DNA of 64,000 bases, taken from positions 372,001-436,000 of the forward strand of contig CP074383.1 of the NCBI GenBank assembly GCA_022041995.1, read 5' to 3'. The stretch comes from Cupriavidus necator. Lineage in GTDB: Bacteria; Pseudomonadota; Gammaproteobacteria; Burkholderiales; Burkholderiaceae. The notes under the pieces were generated by a model, which had not been told where the DNA came from, ran no database searches, and saw only the letters and a program-made list of their open reading frames with translations. Position 1 is the stretch's first letter. Each line of letters opens with the position of its first letter. Both the position numbers and the translations under genes were made by a program. This document shows positions 8,866 through 17,770 of the stretch, in pieces.

Positions 8866-9951
8866 CTAGTGCAATGTTCCATTCTGTTTGGAACTTAAGC
8901 GGCGGTTGGCACGAATGACCTTCTGTAGGATGTCGCGAGCGCTCTTGGTCCAGATGAACGGCTTGGGGTTGGTGTTGTGGTGAGCGATGTACTCGTTGAT
9001 GGCGTCGACCAGTTCCGGCACGCTGGTGAATACGCCGCGGCGAAGTCGCTCGGTTGTGATGTCACGAAAGAACCGCTCGACCATGTTCAGCCATGATGCG
9101 GAGGTGGGCGTGAAGTGCATGTTGAATCGCGGATGCTTGGCCAGCCAGTCCTGCACCGCAGGATGCTTGTGGGTGGCGTAGTTGTCTGCGATCAGATGCA
9201 GCGTTTTGTCCTTGGGCGTCTCGCGGTCGATCTTGCGCAGGAACTTCAGCCACTCGGTATGGCGGTGGCGCTGCTGGCACTGGGCGATGACCTGGCCATC
9301 GAGCACGTTGAGCGCGGCAAACAGCGTGGTCGTGCCGTTGCGCTTGTAGTCGTGCGTCATGGTGGCCGCACGCCCCTTCTTCAACGGCAAGCCGGGCTGC
9401 GTGCGATCCAGCGCCTGCACCTGGCTCTTCTCATCGCAGCACAGCACCAGCGCGTGCTCGGGTGGCGACATGTAGAGGCCGACGATGTCTTCGAGCTTCT
9501 CGACGAACTTCGGATCGCGCGACACCTTGAAGCCGCGCACGATGTGCGGCTTCAACCCGTGGGCGTGCCAATGGCGCATGACGGTGCTGGCGCTCACGCC
9601 CAATTCGGCGGCCATCTTGCGCGTGCTCCAGTGCGTGGCCGCAACGGGCTTGGTTTGAGTGGTCAGCTCCACCAGCCGCGCCGTGTCCACCTTCACCGGC
9701 GGCGCACCGCGCGGCAAGTCGCGTTCGATACCGGCCAGCCCCGATTGCGCATACCGCTCACGCCAACGCGAGACCTGCACGCGTCCGACTCCCAACTGCT
9801 CGGCGATGTCCTTGTTCTGCATTCCGTTGGCGGCCAGCAGCACAATGCGCGCGCGCTGCGCCAGCCTCACGCTCGTGAGCTTCGACCGAACCAGCCTCGT
9901 CAAATTGGTTCGCTCCTCGTCGGTCAACATGATCTCGGGAGCAACTCGCAC
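8866..9951 (-). CDS. IS630-family transposase (copy 1)
   Basis: 361 aa, GTG start with GGAGAG a few bases upstream. An N-terminal helix-turn-helix (about 25-75, ending GVGRVQVSRWRERY) and a second HTH (STVMRHWHAHG) are followed by the DDE core: LCCDEKSQVQALDR, HLIADNYATHKH and TSASWLNMVERFF supply the two Asp and the Glu. It looks intact. The stop codon TAG is not fully inside the element: its last bases are the duplicated TA plus a flanking C, so termination depends on the CTAG target. Confidence 0.95.
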   Translation of the reverse strand: MRVAPEIMLTDEERTNLTRLVRSKLTSVRLAQRARIVLLAANGMQNKDIAEQLGVGRVQVSRWRERYAQSGLAGIERDLPRGAPPVKVDTARLVELTTQTKPVAATHWSTRKMAAELGVSASTVMRHWHAHGLKPHIVRGFKVSRDPKFVEKLEDIVGLYMSPPEHALVLCCDEKSQVQALDRTQPGLPLKKGRAATMTHDYKRNGTTTLFAALNVLDGQVIAQCQQRHRHTEWLKFLRKIDRETPKDKTLHLIADNYATHKHPAVQDWLAKHPRFNMHFTPTSASWLNMVERFFRDITTERLRRGVFTSVPELVDAINEYIAHHNTNPKPFIWTKSARDILQKVIRANRRLSSKQNGTLH

Positions 9952-10033
9952 TCACTCTCTCCACGCTGTGTCGCAGTGTGGGCATTGGAGACGCCGAATT
10001 CATATAAGTTCAATCAAGAACAGAACGCTACAC
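8869..10033 (-). mobile_element. IS630-family insertion sequence, copy 1
   Basis: 1165 bp bounded by imperfect inverted repeats (GTGCAATGTTCCATTCTG at the left; the reverse complement of CAGAACGCTACAC at the right) and flanked by TA on both sides (8867-8868, 10034-10035), the target duplication expected for IS630/Tc1. A second copy at 17774-18938 differs at only two positions that I can see (near 9940 and 10012). Insertion was into a CTAG site. Confidence 0.95.
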
Positions 10034-10189
10034 TAGCGCAACTCGTGCCACTGGCGAGCGACGAGCTGACGCAGCAGGCCATTGCCGATTGGCAGTACTG
10101 GCAGGACCGAGGCTATCAGTTCTGACATCAGATCGTCCGCCGTGATGCCATAGCATCCGCCGCCGCCCACAACGCCAATGACCTGCCGC

Positions 10190-10419
10190 AGCAGTACTAC
10201 CAGGTCAACACGGGTTCTGCTGACGGATACAGCAAAGCCCTTGCCAAACTTGTCGCACCAGCATCGGATCGTCTCATATGTCACGGCAACGCCGCGCTCG
10301 AAAAGCAGTTCCTCGATGTCGCGCAAGCTCAACTGGAAGCGAAAGTACCAGCGCACGGCGCAACTGATGACGCCGGCTGGGAAGCGGTGACCGCGATAGA
10401 GCGACTTCGATTTCTTCAT
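10190..10419 (-). pseudogene. IS6-family transposase, N-terminal fragment
   Basis: The minus strand starts MKKSKSLYRGHRFPAGVIS and continues with FRFQLSLRDIEELLFERGV and TYETIRCWCDKFGKGFA, the characteristic N-terminal zinc-ribbon/HTH region of IS6 (IS26/IS240-like) transposases. Similarity ends near 10190 and the DDE domain is absent; the frame runs on into unrelated sequence up to the IS630 right end. Confidence 0.8.
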
Positions 10420-10436
10420 CGCATCATCTTACGTGA

Positions 10437-10956
10437 CCGACCCAACAACCTGACAATGCCCTTTAATGACCTCCCCAGCTTTCTGGTTTCTATTGGGGGT
10501 GGGTTGTTGGCATGGTTTTCGCTTGCAATTTGGTTGTTGCTGGAATATTAATTAAATGGTGAGAAAAAGTATAAGGTGTAAATTGATCTTCAGGGAGTAA
10601 GTGTTATGCGTAAAGTTATGAACTCGATGTTAGCCTAATCCTCGTACCTGGATACCGGGCAACATCTTCCAGGATGAGCGCCGACAGGCGATGTGGTTCA
10701 ATCCGCTTCAGCGTCGTCGTTGCCGTAAAGTCGAGGTTCCGCAGCAAGTGCGGTGCGGCACCAGTTTTTATTGGAATCTAGAGCACTCCCTGTGGATAAC
10801 CTTCGCAATCCTAAGCGAAATCAAGCCCTTACTGCTCGGCACAATGCTACGAGCATCCTTGAAGGACATCCGCGTGACAGGCGCACACCAAAAGCCCACC
10901 TTTGGTGATGGGTTGTCGAATCGGCAACGGTTGCTGATTCAGCAACTCCAAAAGCA
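10437..10956. other. AT-richer intergenic stretch, no supported gene
   Basis: From 10437 to about 10625 the sequence is clearly richer in A/T than the neighbourhood. A strong-looking site (AGGGAG) precedes ATG 10605, but that frame codes only ten residues (MRKVMNSMLA) before a stop, so it may be the amputated start of a lost gene. From 10691 an open plus-strand frame of 126 codons exists, but a terminator hairpin lies inside it and it collides with the better-supported minus gene at 11001-11510, so I do not call it. Confidence 0.4.
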
Positions 10957-10979
10957 AACGGCCCATCAAGGGCCGTTTC
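10957..10979 (-). terminator. Intrinsic-type hairpin downstream of the 11001-11510 gene
   Basis: AAACGGCCC and GGGCCGTTT form a perfect 9-bp stem with a 5-base loop. On the minus strand it lies about 20 bases after the stop of the repeat protein gene and is followed by a T-containing stretch (GCTTTTGG). Its position supports that gene being real. Confidence 0.65.
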
Positions 10980-11000
10980 TGCAGGGCGATACATTAGCGA

Positions 11001-11510
11001 TTAGCGCCGTGATGGCTCAGGTCGAGCAACGTCGTCAATCAGCTTTGCTGACGTCGTCGGGTCAAATGTAAGCCGGCCATCTGCAGCGAGACGGGTCTCC
11101 TCGGATCGCTCCTCGGGCAGGGCGGGTAGCCGGACTGCAGCGAGACGGGATGAACGCCGCAGATGGGCGGGTGGCCGGCCAACTACAGCGAGACGCGATG
11201 ATGGCTCAGGTCGAGCAACGTCGTCAATCAGCTTTGCTGACGTCGTCGGGTCAAATGTAAGCCGGCCATCTGCAGCGAGACGGGAGGATCGCTCGGGCAG
11301 GGCGTAGCGATCGTGTATGGCCGTCCAGTGATGGGGCCGGTCAAGGTGATTCGACGGTAGAAGATCGCGGAGGCCGGCGAGTTCGCCTTGCAACGTGACG
11401 CTGGTGGGCTCAAGTACCGAGGGCGCAGTCGTCTGGATCGCGGCGGCCGGAGTACTTTCGATGCGGCTGGCACTGTCGGCAGCCAATGCAGTAACGGTTT
11501 CTCTGGTCAA
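11001..11510 (-). CDS. Unknown repeat-containing protein, candidate effector
   Basis: 169 aa from a TTG start with GAGG seven bases upstream. I do not recognise it. The N-terminal 60 residues are rich in Ala, Ser and Thr with few acidic residues (MTRETVTALAADSASRIES), the composition expected of type III secretion signals. The remainder is built of a repeated SRLAADGR-type motif and two copies of a 28-aa block containing LTFDPTTSAKLIDDVARPEP. It has its own hairpin terminator and lies 3 kb from the T3SS remnant, surrounded by IS fragments. No HrpB/HrpX-type promoter box is seen upstream. It could be a small effector or a spurious frame over a DNA repeat; the repeat length (189-bp period, a multiple of 3) keeps the frame, which favours coding. 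Confidence 0.45.
   Translation of the reverse strand: MTRETVTALAADSASRIESTPAAAIQTTAPSVLEPTSVTLQGELAGLRDLLPSNHLDRPHHWTAIHDRYALPERSSRLAADGRLTFDPTTSAKLIDDVARPEPSSRLAVVGRPPAHLRRSSRLAAVRLPALPEERSEETRLAADGRLTFDPTTSAKLIDDVARPEPSRR
11011..11284 (-). repeat. Two identical 85-bp direct repeats, 189-bp period
   Basis: Copies at 11011-11095 and 11200-11284 appear identical. Between them are further degenerate copies of the CTGCAGCGAGACGGG-like word (near 11135 and 11185). The period is divisible by three and the repeats lie inside the 11001-11510 coding frame. Confidence 0.9.
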
Positions 11511-12174
11511 GGTTGGACCTCTTTAAGTAGGGGCTAAGGAAGGTCTGCAGAAGTCGCTTTCGTAGCGGTGATTTTCCACACTGGAGTCTGGACAGTAGTG
11601 ACAAACACTCCCTGTGCAGAAATAACCCGGTACGGTCACCTGTCAGTGACTGTGCCGGTGCACCGCCCCGATCTTAAGCGTTTAGCAAAGCTCTGCGTAT
11701 CCACAAGTTGCTCGAAGCGAACAACGTGGTGATGTGGGCAGCAGTTTTCATCAAACCACGATAGCGGGACTTCGCATAGCCGAACTGCCGTTTGATAACG
11801 CGAAACGGGCGGCACTGTCAATTCCGTGGCTATCAACTGGTTGTATATGAACGCGCCCCGATTGCGCCAGTGTTTCGTGTGTTCCGACATCGACAGGATG
11901 GGTTGCAGCTGTATATCCGTACATGGACTCCCGCTTATGAGCAAGGGTGGTTTGCAATTTGAAGGTCACGACTGCGTCCGTACATTCGGCTTCTCGTGTG
12001 TCCTGTGGACACGAGCCGTCATGGAAATTTGCGCGCTTGCCCCTCATCGGCCTTCTGGCTTCGGAATGCAGCCGTCGGATATATCAGGATCTGCAAGCGC
12101 CGGTCCGACCGGTTCGCCATGCTTGCCACTTCTTGCGCAATCGCTAAGGAAGTGATTTATAACAATCCACCGTG
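11511..12174. other. No supported intact gene; possible IS scrap
   Basis: The minus-strand frame 11636-11944 carries a plausible protein-like stretch (PPVSRYQTAVRLCEVPLSWF), and an adjacent frame shares the rest, as in a frameshifted transposase tail. I cannot assign a family. The rest looks non-coding, including the outer part of the IS110 element that begins downstream. Confidence 0.35.
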
Positions 12175-15100
12175 CTACGCTACTTTGAAAACCTCTTTGC
12201 GCGTCAAGATTGTCCACGCGATGCGCGCCGTCTTGTTTGCAAGAGCGACGGTTGCGATGCTCGAGTGACGACGTTGCAATAGGGTCTTGATCCATCGGCT
12301 GTGCGGATCATCACGACGATTGACGAAGTGAATCACAGCGTGAGCGCCCTGCACAAGCAGCGTTCGCAGATAGGTATCACCTCGTTTCGTGATGCCGCCC
12401 AGCTTTGTCTTGCCGCCGCTGGATCGTTGTCGCGGCGTCAGCCCAAGCCATGCCGCAAATTGTCGACCGTTCCTGAATTGCGATGGATCGCCGACGCTGC
12501 TAACGAGGGCGGTTGCGATGACAGGCCCGATACCCGGGATAGTCGCTAGCCGTTGACAGACCTCACTGCATTTGAATATTTCGGCAATCTCCTTGCCGAG
12601 CTCGTCGATCCACTGCTGCAGAGCGTTCATTTGTTCAAGGTACATCGCCCCGAGTCTCCTGAGCACTGGGGTGACCCTGGCATTCGGGTTGCCAAGAAGC
12701 TCAACGATGCCCTTGCGCAATTGGTGCAGCCCAATCGGAAAGACAAAACCTTCTTCGGCAAACATGCTTCGGATCTGATTCGATTTCGCCGTGCGATCCT
12801 GAACAAGGCGCTCCCGCATCCGGTGCACTGACTGCAGAGACTGCTGCTCGGCGCTCTTGATTGAAACGAAGTGAATGTCTTTCCTTGTCACGGCGGCGCA
12901 GATCGCCGCAGCATCATTTGCATCATTCTTGCCACCGACCAGAAATGGCTTTACGTACTGCGTCGGCAGCAGGCGCACGGTGTGCCCCAACGCGGTCAAC
13001 TCCCGTGCCCAGTAATGGGAACCGTGGCAGGCTTCGATACCAACCAGGCTCGGTTTGAGGTTCGCAAAATACTTCAGCATCTCAACTCGACGAAGTTTCC
13101 GCTGCAGAACTGCATTTCCATGGCGATCAACGCCGTGAAGCTGGTCGGGTAGCAGCGACGCATTACTGCGCCGCCGCCCCCTCAGAACCGGACGTGCAGG
13201 TCGCCCCGCATCCGGCTCAAGCCATTCCTTCAGCGCCACTGGGTGGCACCGGACAGCCCGGCGGAACGTTTCGCGGTTCGACGGCGGGCAAGGTAGATGT
13301 CCCATGCCGGATCAAACGGATTAGCCAGTCCCCGGATTTTGACGTGGCGCTGGATGGCGGCCGTCGCTGCGCGGAAGAGTTGCAGGCCGCAGGTGTCATC
13401 CTCGGTCGAACCCTTCGTTGCAAAATCCCAGGACCGATGTCCGTCACACCGGAAGTAACGTTTCCTGACCCACCGGGCTCCTTTCGTGGGGTGCCTACGT
13501 CTTGCCCACTTCCAGAGCAGGTGCCAGATGTGCGAGTCGATCGTTGAGAAGGTCGCTTTTGCCACGACGTGGCGATGATACATAGTCCAACCCCGAATGA
13601 TCGGGTTCAGCCTACGGATCAACGCCTCTTGGGTGACACTCGCGTTGCCCTTGATGACTTCCCTGACCTTGTCGAGCAGCGATTTGATACTTTTCTTCGC
13701 TGGCTTGATCAGCAGTTTGCCGCCGTACTTGCGCACGTTTTGGCCAAGGAAATCGAAACCCTCCGCTATGTTGGTGATCCTGGTCTTCTCTTCCGAGAGT
13801 TCCAGACCTCGGGCGGCCATAAACTGCCTGACCGCGGGAAGCACCCGGGATTCCAGCACATCTCTCGACACGCCAGTCACCACAAAGTCATCGGCATAAC
13901 GGACGACGTTGAGCTGAGCCTTGCTGCGAGCAAGTTTGGATGTTCCCACACTTGCATGGACTGCCGCTTCAAGCCCATCCAGCGCCATATTCGCGATGAC
14001 GGGCGAGATAACTCCCCCTTGGGGTGTACCCGCCCGCGACTCGAACAGAGTTCCCTCATCGATATATCCGGCCTGAAGCCACTTTCGCAGAACCCCCTTA
14101 TCCATCGGTACGTTCTCCAGGAACCAGGAATGACTGAAGTTGTCGAAACAGCCTCGAATGTCACCCTCCAGAACCCATTCTGGCGAGGCACGCTTAGCCA
14201 GAACGTTGAAGCACTGCTCGATGGCATCGGCGGTCGAGCGTCCGGACCGAAAGCCGTAGGAATTGGCATCCGCCAGAGTCTCCGCGACGGGTTCCAGAGC
14301 GAGCTTCCATAAAGCCTGCATCGCCCGGCACCGCATACAAGGAATTCCTAACGGACGCTTCTTGCCGTTACTCTTGGGAATGTAAACCCGCCGCAGCGGC
14401 ATCGCCCGATAGCCGCGATGACGTAGCGACACCATTCCGTTCCATCTGGCCGCCGGGGACGGCCATATCCTGCCATCCACCCCGGCGTCCTCTTACCGCG
14501 ATTTTCCGTCACACGCTTCACGGCCAACATCTTGCCGCTATGCGAGCGGGTCAGCAGACGTTGCAAGGCTTTCACCTTGCCCCATCGGCCTTCCCGGACC
14601 ACCTTGGCGATACGCACCTGAAGCCGTTTCACCTCTGCCTCAATGTGCGGCCAGTTCGCCTGATCCCACATCTGTGCAGCGTGCGAGGACGCACCAGCTC
14701 CCGACACTTTCGCATCGTACGCCGTCATCTGCTTTCCCTCGTATAACGGTTGGTCAAAGTTCTCTCGCCATGAATGACCCTGCGGAAGTCTGCCCACTTT
14801 CGTGTCGGGCAATGTTGCAGCCCGTATCCCGGCCATTACAGCCGGGCGTTCGCTTTCTCCGCATTCCTTTACCCACCGTGCCAACAGCGTTCCTTACGGT
14901 TCGCCTGCCGTCACCGGCAGCATGATGGGCTTACCCTGTTCCGCATGAATCTCCGAGCGGGGCGGACCCTTCCTCTTCGCCGGCGGCTGGTTGTCCATGG
15001 TGGTCCAGTCTTCGAAGACCACTCCTCACCGCATACCGTTTTGGTTCAAGCCTGTCAGCACGTTTGGCTTGTCAAAGATCACGACGTTTATCAGAAGTTC

Positions 15101-15383
15101 ACATATGTTGGTCGTACCCACTCATCCCTTGCTCCTCTCCGCCTTCGTGCTGGCAGATTCCGCTTCGCCTCGCGGCTGGGCGTACCGGTTATCCGGCGGC
15201 TACGTTGTCCCCAGAGCTTCACACCGAGCTGTTACCGGCTCCGCATGTCTGGGTAGGGAACGGTTGATGGAACAACCGGTTTCGTCAGGCCATACGTTCT
15301 CCTGTGAAACAGAAATTCAGGCGACTTGCAGGTCGCACGAAGACGTTCTTCGCGATATCCAAGCCAATGGTCAGGGCGGGCAT
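12175..15383 (-). CDS. IS110-family transposase gene split by a group II intron
   Basis: Exon 1 is 15383-15339 (MPALTIGLDIAKNVF) and exon 2 is 13143-12175. Joining them at the intron ends restores KNVF-QLHGVDRHGN in frame and gives a 337-aa protein of normal IS110 length. Known features are visible: the N-terminal DEDD RuvC-like domain with GLDIAK and KNDANDAAAI, the linker helices, and the C-terminal part with IPGIGPVIATALVSSVGD, AAWLGLTPRQRSSGGK and KRGDTYLR. A GGGAG site precedes the ATG. Without splicing the gene is dead; with splicing it would encode a complete transposase. The intron host protein has a frameshift, so splicing may now be impaired. Confidence 0.85.
13185..13218 (-). ncRNA. 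Group II intron domain V
   Basis: 34 bases on the minus strand beginning GAGCCGGATGCGG and ending CACGTCCGGTTC. The outer stem GAGCCGGA/TCCGGTTC, the catalytic AGC-type triad and the two-base bulge all fit the canonical catalytic domain V. It lies 11 bases past the reverse transcriptase stop codon. Confidence 0.9.
13230..14728 (-). pseudogene. ltrA: Group II intron reverse transcriptase/maturase with one frameshift
   Basis: Translation starts at ATG 14728 (MTAYDAKVSG, GAGG upstream) and runs in one frame to KRVTENRGKRTPG near 14480. It then continues in another frame as VDGRIWPSP and onward to 13230. The lesion is a run of four G where a fifth would restore the universal TPGVDG motif. Downstream are RT motifs (IPKSNGKKRPLGIP, GFRSGRSTADAI, TPQGGVISP, VRYADDFVV with the catalytic YADD), the thumb/maturase X domain (RRLNPIIRGWTMYHR) and a C-terminal tail (HVKIRGLANPFDP) typical of the D/En region. 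Retention of YADD and domain V suggests the frameshift is recent or a homopolymer sequencing error. Confidence 0.88.
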
Positions 15384-15692
15384 TGTTGTTCTCCCAAGAG
15401 TTGACCCTTTCAGTGTGGCCCCGGAGGGGGCGGGAGTCCATACCATCAGCCTTGTTGCAGCTGATATTGCCGCTGCGGGCCCCGATGAAATCCGCTGACT
15501 CACACCTCATTGCGGGTACGAGCTCGAAGCTCGGCAACCAGTTCAGGTTTAGTGAGTCCCGGTCCAACCTGTCTTGTCATCTCACGCGATTGCCAACGCA
15601 ACTTTTCGACATCCACCCCTGTGTTACTCACCAGTCCGTAAATAAAGCGACAAAGATCGGAACCTCGTGACGACCGTTTAGTCTCATTCGAC

Positions 15693-15874
15693 ATGAAACG
15701 AGATGGCCGTACACTGGATCGCGCGACGCAGGAGGAATTCCGCCGGCTTGCCTTGCGCCGGGTTCGCGATGGCGAGAAACCTTCGGTGGTGGTGAAGTCG
15801 CTGGGCATGAACCGGACGTCAATCTACCGTTGGCTTAAGGCGGCCTCGGGCCGGGGCAATGGCGAGCGGGCGCT
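15693..15874 (+). pseudogene. Transposase N-terminal fragment, HTH region (IS630-like)
   Basis: MKRDGRTLDRATQEEFRRLA and SVVVKSLGMNRTSIYRWLKA form a paired helix-turn-helix region typical of IS630-type transposases. It differs from the two complete IS630 copies in the window. The reading frame is cut at 15875 by the IS-A terminus and its remainder is not found on the far side, so an IS-associated deletion removed it. Confidence 0.65.
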
Positions 15875-15924
15875 TGAATCGCCCCGGGTTTTGAGGAGGC
15901 TCCAACTCTTGCGAGAATGGAGCC

Positions 15925-16248
15925 ATGAACAAGCAGATCAAGCATTCCCCCGAAGTCCAAGATCGGGCTGTTCGCCTGGTGCGAGAGCAACTCGGCGAGC
16001 ATCCTTCGCTATGGGCGGCGGTCCAGGCCATCGCCCCAAAGATTGGGTGCTCGGCCCATACATTGTTGAAATGGGTCAAGCGTGACCAGGTGGATAGCGG
16101 CGAACGCGACGGCGTCACGACGGCAGAGCGAGAGCGCATCAAGGCGCTGGAGCGTGAAGTCAAGGAATTGCGCCGGGCCAATGAGATTTTGAAGCTGGCC
16201 AGTGCGTTTTTCGCCCAGGCGGAGCTCGACCGCCGGCTCAAGTCCTGA
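15925..16248 (+). CDS. IS-A OrfA (copy 1), intact
   Basis: 107 aa: an HTH of the IS3 type (DRAVRLVREQLGEHPSLWAA, then CSAHTLLKWVKRDQ) followed by a leucine zipper (ERIKALEREVKELRRANEIL) used for dimerisation. It ends KSS-stop-like at AAGTCCTGA; OrfB lies in the -1 frame, the usual arrangement for programmed frameshifting to OrfAB. In copy 2 the corresponding gene has lost one C near its start. Confidence 0.93.
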   Translation: MNKQIKHSPEVQDRAVRLVREQLGEHPSLWAAVQAIAPKIGCSAHTLLKWVKRDQVDSGERDGVTTAERERIKALEREVKELRRANEILKLASAFFAQAELDRRLKS

Positions 16249-17158
16249 AGGCCTTCGTCGATGAGCATCGAGATGCCTTCGGGGTCGAGCCGATCTGCAA
16301 AGTCTTGCAGATTGCCCCGTCGTGTTACCGACGCCATGCCGCACGGCTTCGTGATCCGTCGCGACGTAGCGCCCGTGCAATTCGCGAGAGCGTCTGCGGC
16401 CTGCGATCAAGCGGGTCTGGGAGGACAATATGCAGGTCTATGGTGCGGACAAAGTCTGGAAACAGATGAATCGGGAAGGCATGGCGGTGGCGCGCTGCAC
16501 GGTCGAACGGCTGATGAAGCAGCTTGGCCTGGCGGGGGTGCGCCGGGGCAAGAAGAAGCGCACCACAGTGGCCGACGACTCGGTGCCGTGCCCTCTGGAT
16601 CGCGTCAAGCGCCAGTTCCACGCCACACGGCCCAACCAACTGTGGGTGAGTGATTTCACCTACGTTTCGACTTGGCAGGGCTGGCTGTACGTGGCCTTCG
16701 TGATCGACGTGTTCGCCCGCTGTATTGTTGGCTGGCGCGTCAGCACTTCGATGACCACGGACTTCGTTCTGGATGCCTTGGAGCAGGCGCTCTACGCGCG
16801 CCATCCCGACAACGACGGGACGCTCATTCACCATTCTGACAGGGGATCGCAATACGTCAGCATTCGCTATACCGAGAGGCTTTCTGAAGCCGGCATTGAG
16901 CCGTCGGTGGGCAGCCGCGGTGACTCCTACGACAACGCACTGGCTGAGACCATCAATGGCCTGTACAAGGCCGAACTGATCCACAGGCGTGGCCCCTGGA
17001 AATCCCGCGAGGCCGTGGAGCTTGCAACCTTGGAATGGGTGGCCTGGTTCAACAACCACCGCCTGATGGAATACCTCGGCTATATCCCGCCGGCTGAAGC
17101 TGAGGCAAACTACTATCGGCAACTCAGCGATACCGCTGCGGCCCCGGCATCAACTTAA
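16246..17158 (+). pseudogene. IS-A OrfB transposase (copy 1), one-base deletion
   Basis: It has the rve-type DDE integrase domain with SDFTYVSTWQGW, HHSDRGSQYVS and SYDNALAETINGL. Compared with copy 2 it lacks one T near 16394 (CGCGAGAGCG versus CGCGATGAGCG), which separates the first 50 or so codons from the rest. The catalytic core from 16430 is open, but a full OrfB or OrfAB fusion cannot be made from this copy. Confidence 0.9.
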
Positions 17159-17201
17159 ACAAAACAGCCTCCTCGATTCCCGGGGTGATTCAAAGAGACA
17201 G

Positions 17202-17552
17202 GTGTGGCGAGCGCACTATACGCCCAAGTTGAAGAAACGGACGGCGTTACTGCGCAAGCTCAAGGAGGTGTTCAGGCGATACCAGTCACAGCCGGTGGAT
17301 CGGGTAGTGCAACTGATCAATCCGGTACTTCGCGGCTGGGTGAACTACTTCGCCGTCGGACACTCCAGTGAGTGCTTTGGCTTCATCCAGGACTGGGTAG
17401 AAAAGAAGGTCAGGCGCCATCTTGGGCGATCCCGGAATCGTCAGGGCTTCGGCTGGAAGAGGTGGAGTAGGCGATGGCTCTATGACGAACTGAAGCTGTT
17501 CAATGGCTATCGGGTTCGTCGTGGCCCATCGACGAAAGCGTCGCCAGCATGA
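17202..17552 (+). pseudogene. Second group II intron: maturase C-terminal fragment
   Basis: 116 codons: FRRYQSQPVDRVVQLINPVL, then RGWVNYFAVGHSSECF and GFGWKRWSRRWLYDELKLFNGYRV. This is the maturase (domain X) end of a group II intron reverse transcriptase of a lineage distinct from the 13144-15338 intron. The 5' portion is missing, cut by IS-A. Confidence 0.85.
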
Positions 17553-17587
17553 TGAGTCCCATAAATCTTGACATGAAGCAAACAGGA

Positions 17588-17620
17588 GAGCGTAGTGCCG
17601 GAAATCGGCACGCTGCGTTC
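17588..17620 (+). ncRNA. Domain V of the second group II intron
   Basis: 33 bases starting GAGCGTAGTGCCG, with a GAAA-type loop, then TCGGCAC, a GC bulge and TGCGTTC. The outer strand (GAGCGTA/TGCGTTC) and inner strand (GTGCCG/CGGCAC) pair fully. It lies 35 bases past the maturase fragment, where domain V is expected. Confidence 0.75.
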
Positions 17621-17770
17621 GACGTGGCGGGAACTGGAAACGTGACTATGGTTGCCGGATTGCGGGCCATCGCGAAAGCGGTGGAATCACCACCGGCGCC
17701 TGCAGGTGCGCGCGCCAGTTCTCGACCCTACCGATGAGCGGGGTGTGGAAACGGAGTTACGGAGAGGTTA

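Larger units (their letters stand above)
13144..15338 (-). mobile_element. Group II intron (ribozyme plus reverse transcriptase gene)
   Basis: 2195 bp. The 5' end GTGCGACCTGCAAGTCGCC (15338 downward) matches the GUGYG consensus, and the 3' end is CTACCCGAC at 13144. A perfect-looking domain V follows the reverse transcriptase stop, and a domain VI-like stem carrying a candidate branch A follows that. Both boundaries are fixed by the exact restoration of the interrupted IS110 reading frame. The open reading frame occupies domain IV as usual. Confidence 0.93.
15875..17192 (+). mobile_element. IS3-family element IS-A, copy 1
   Basis: 1318 bp with termini TGAATCGCCCCGGG and the reverse complement of CCCGGGGTGATTCA. 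A second copy lies at 43282-44599. No target duplication is seen (GCT on the left, AAG on the right), and the flanks belong to unrelated elements, implying a deletion or recombination next to the element. Confidence 0.92.

Noticed and set aside
9115..10125. 336-codon plus-strand frame over IS630 copy 1 (and its equivalent at 18020-19273)
   Set aside because: Antisense to an intact transposase; His/Arg/Gln-rich shadow.
10691..11071. 126-codon plus-strand frame
   Set aside because: It contains a terminator hairpin, has no ribosome site, and overlaps a better-supported minus-strand gene.
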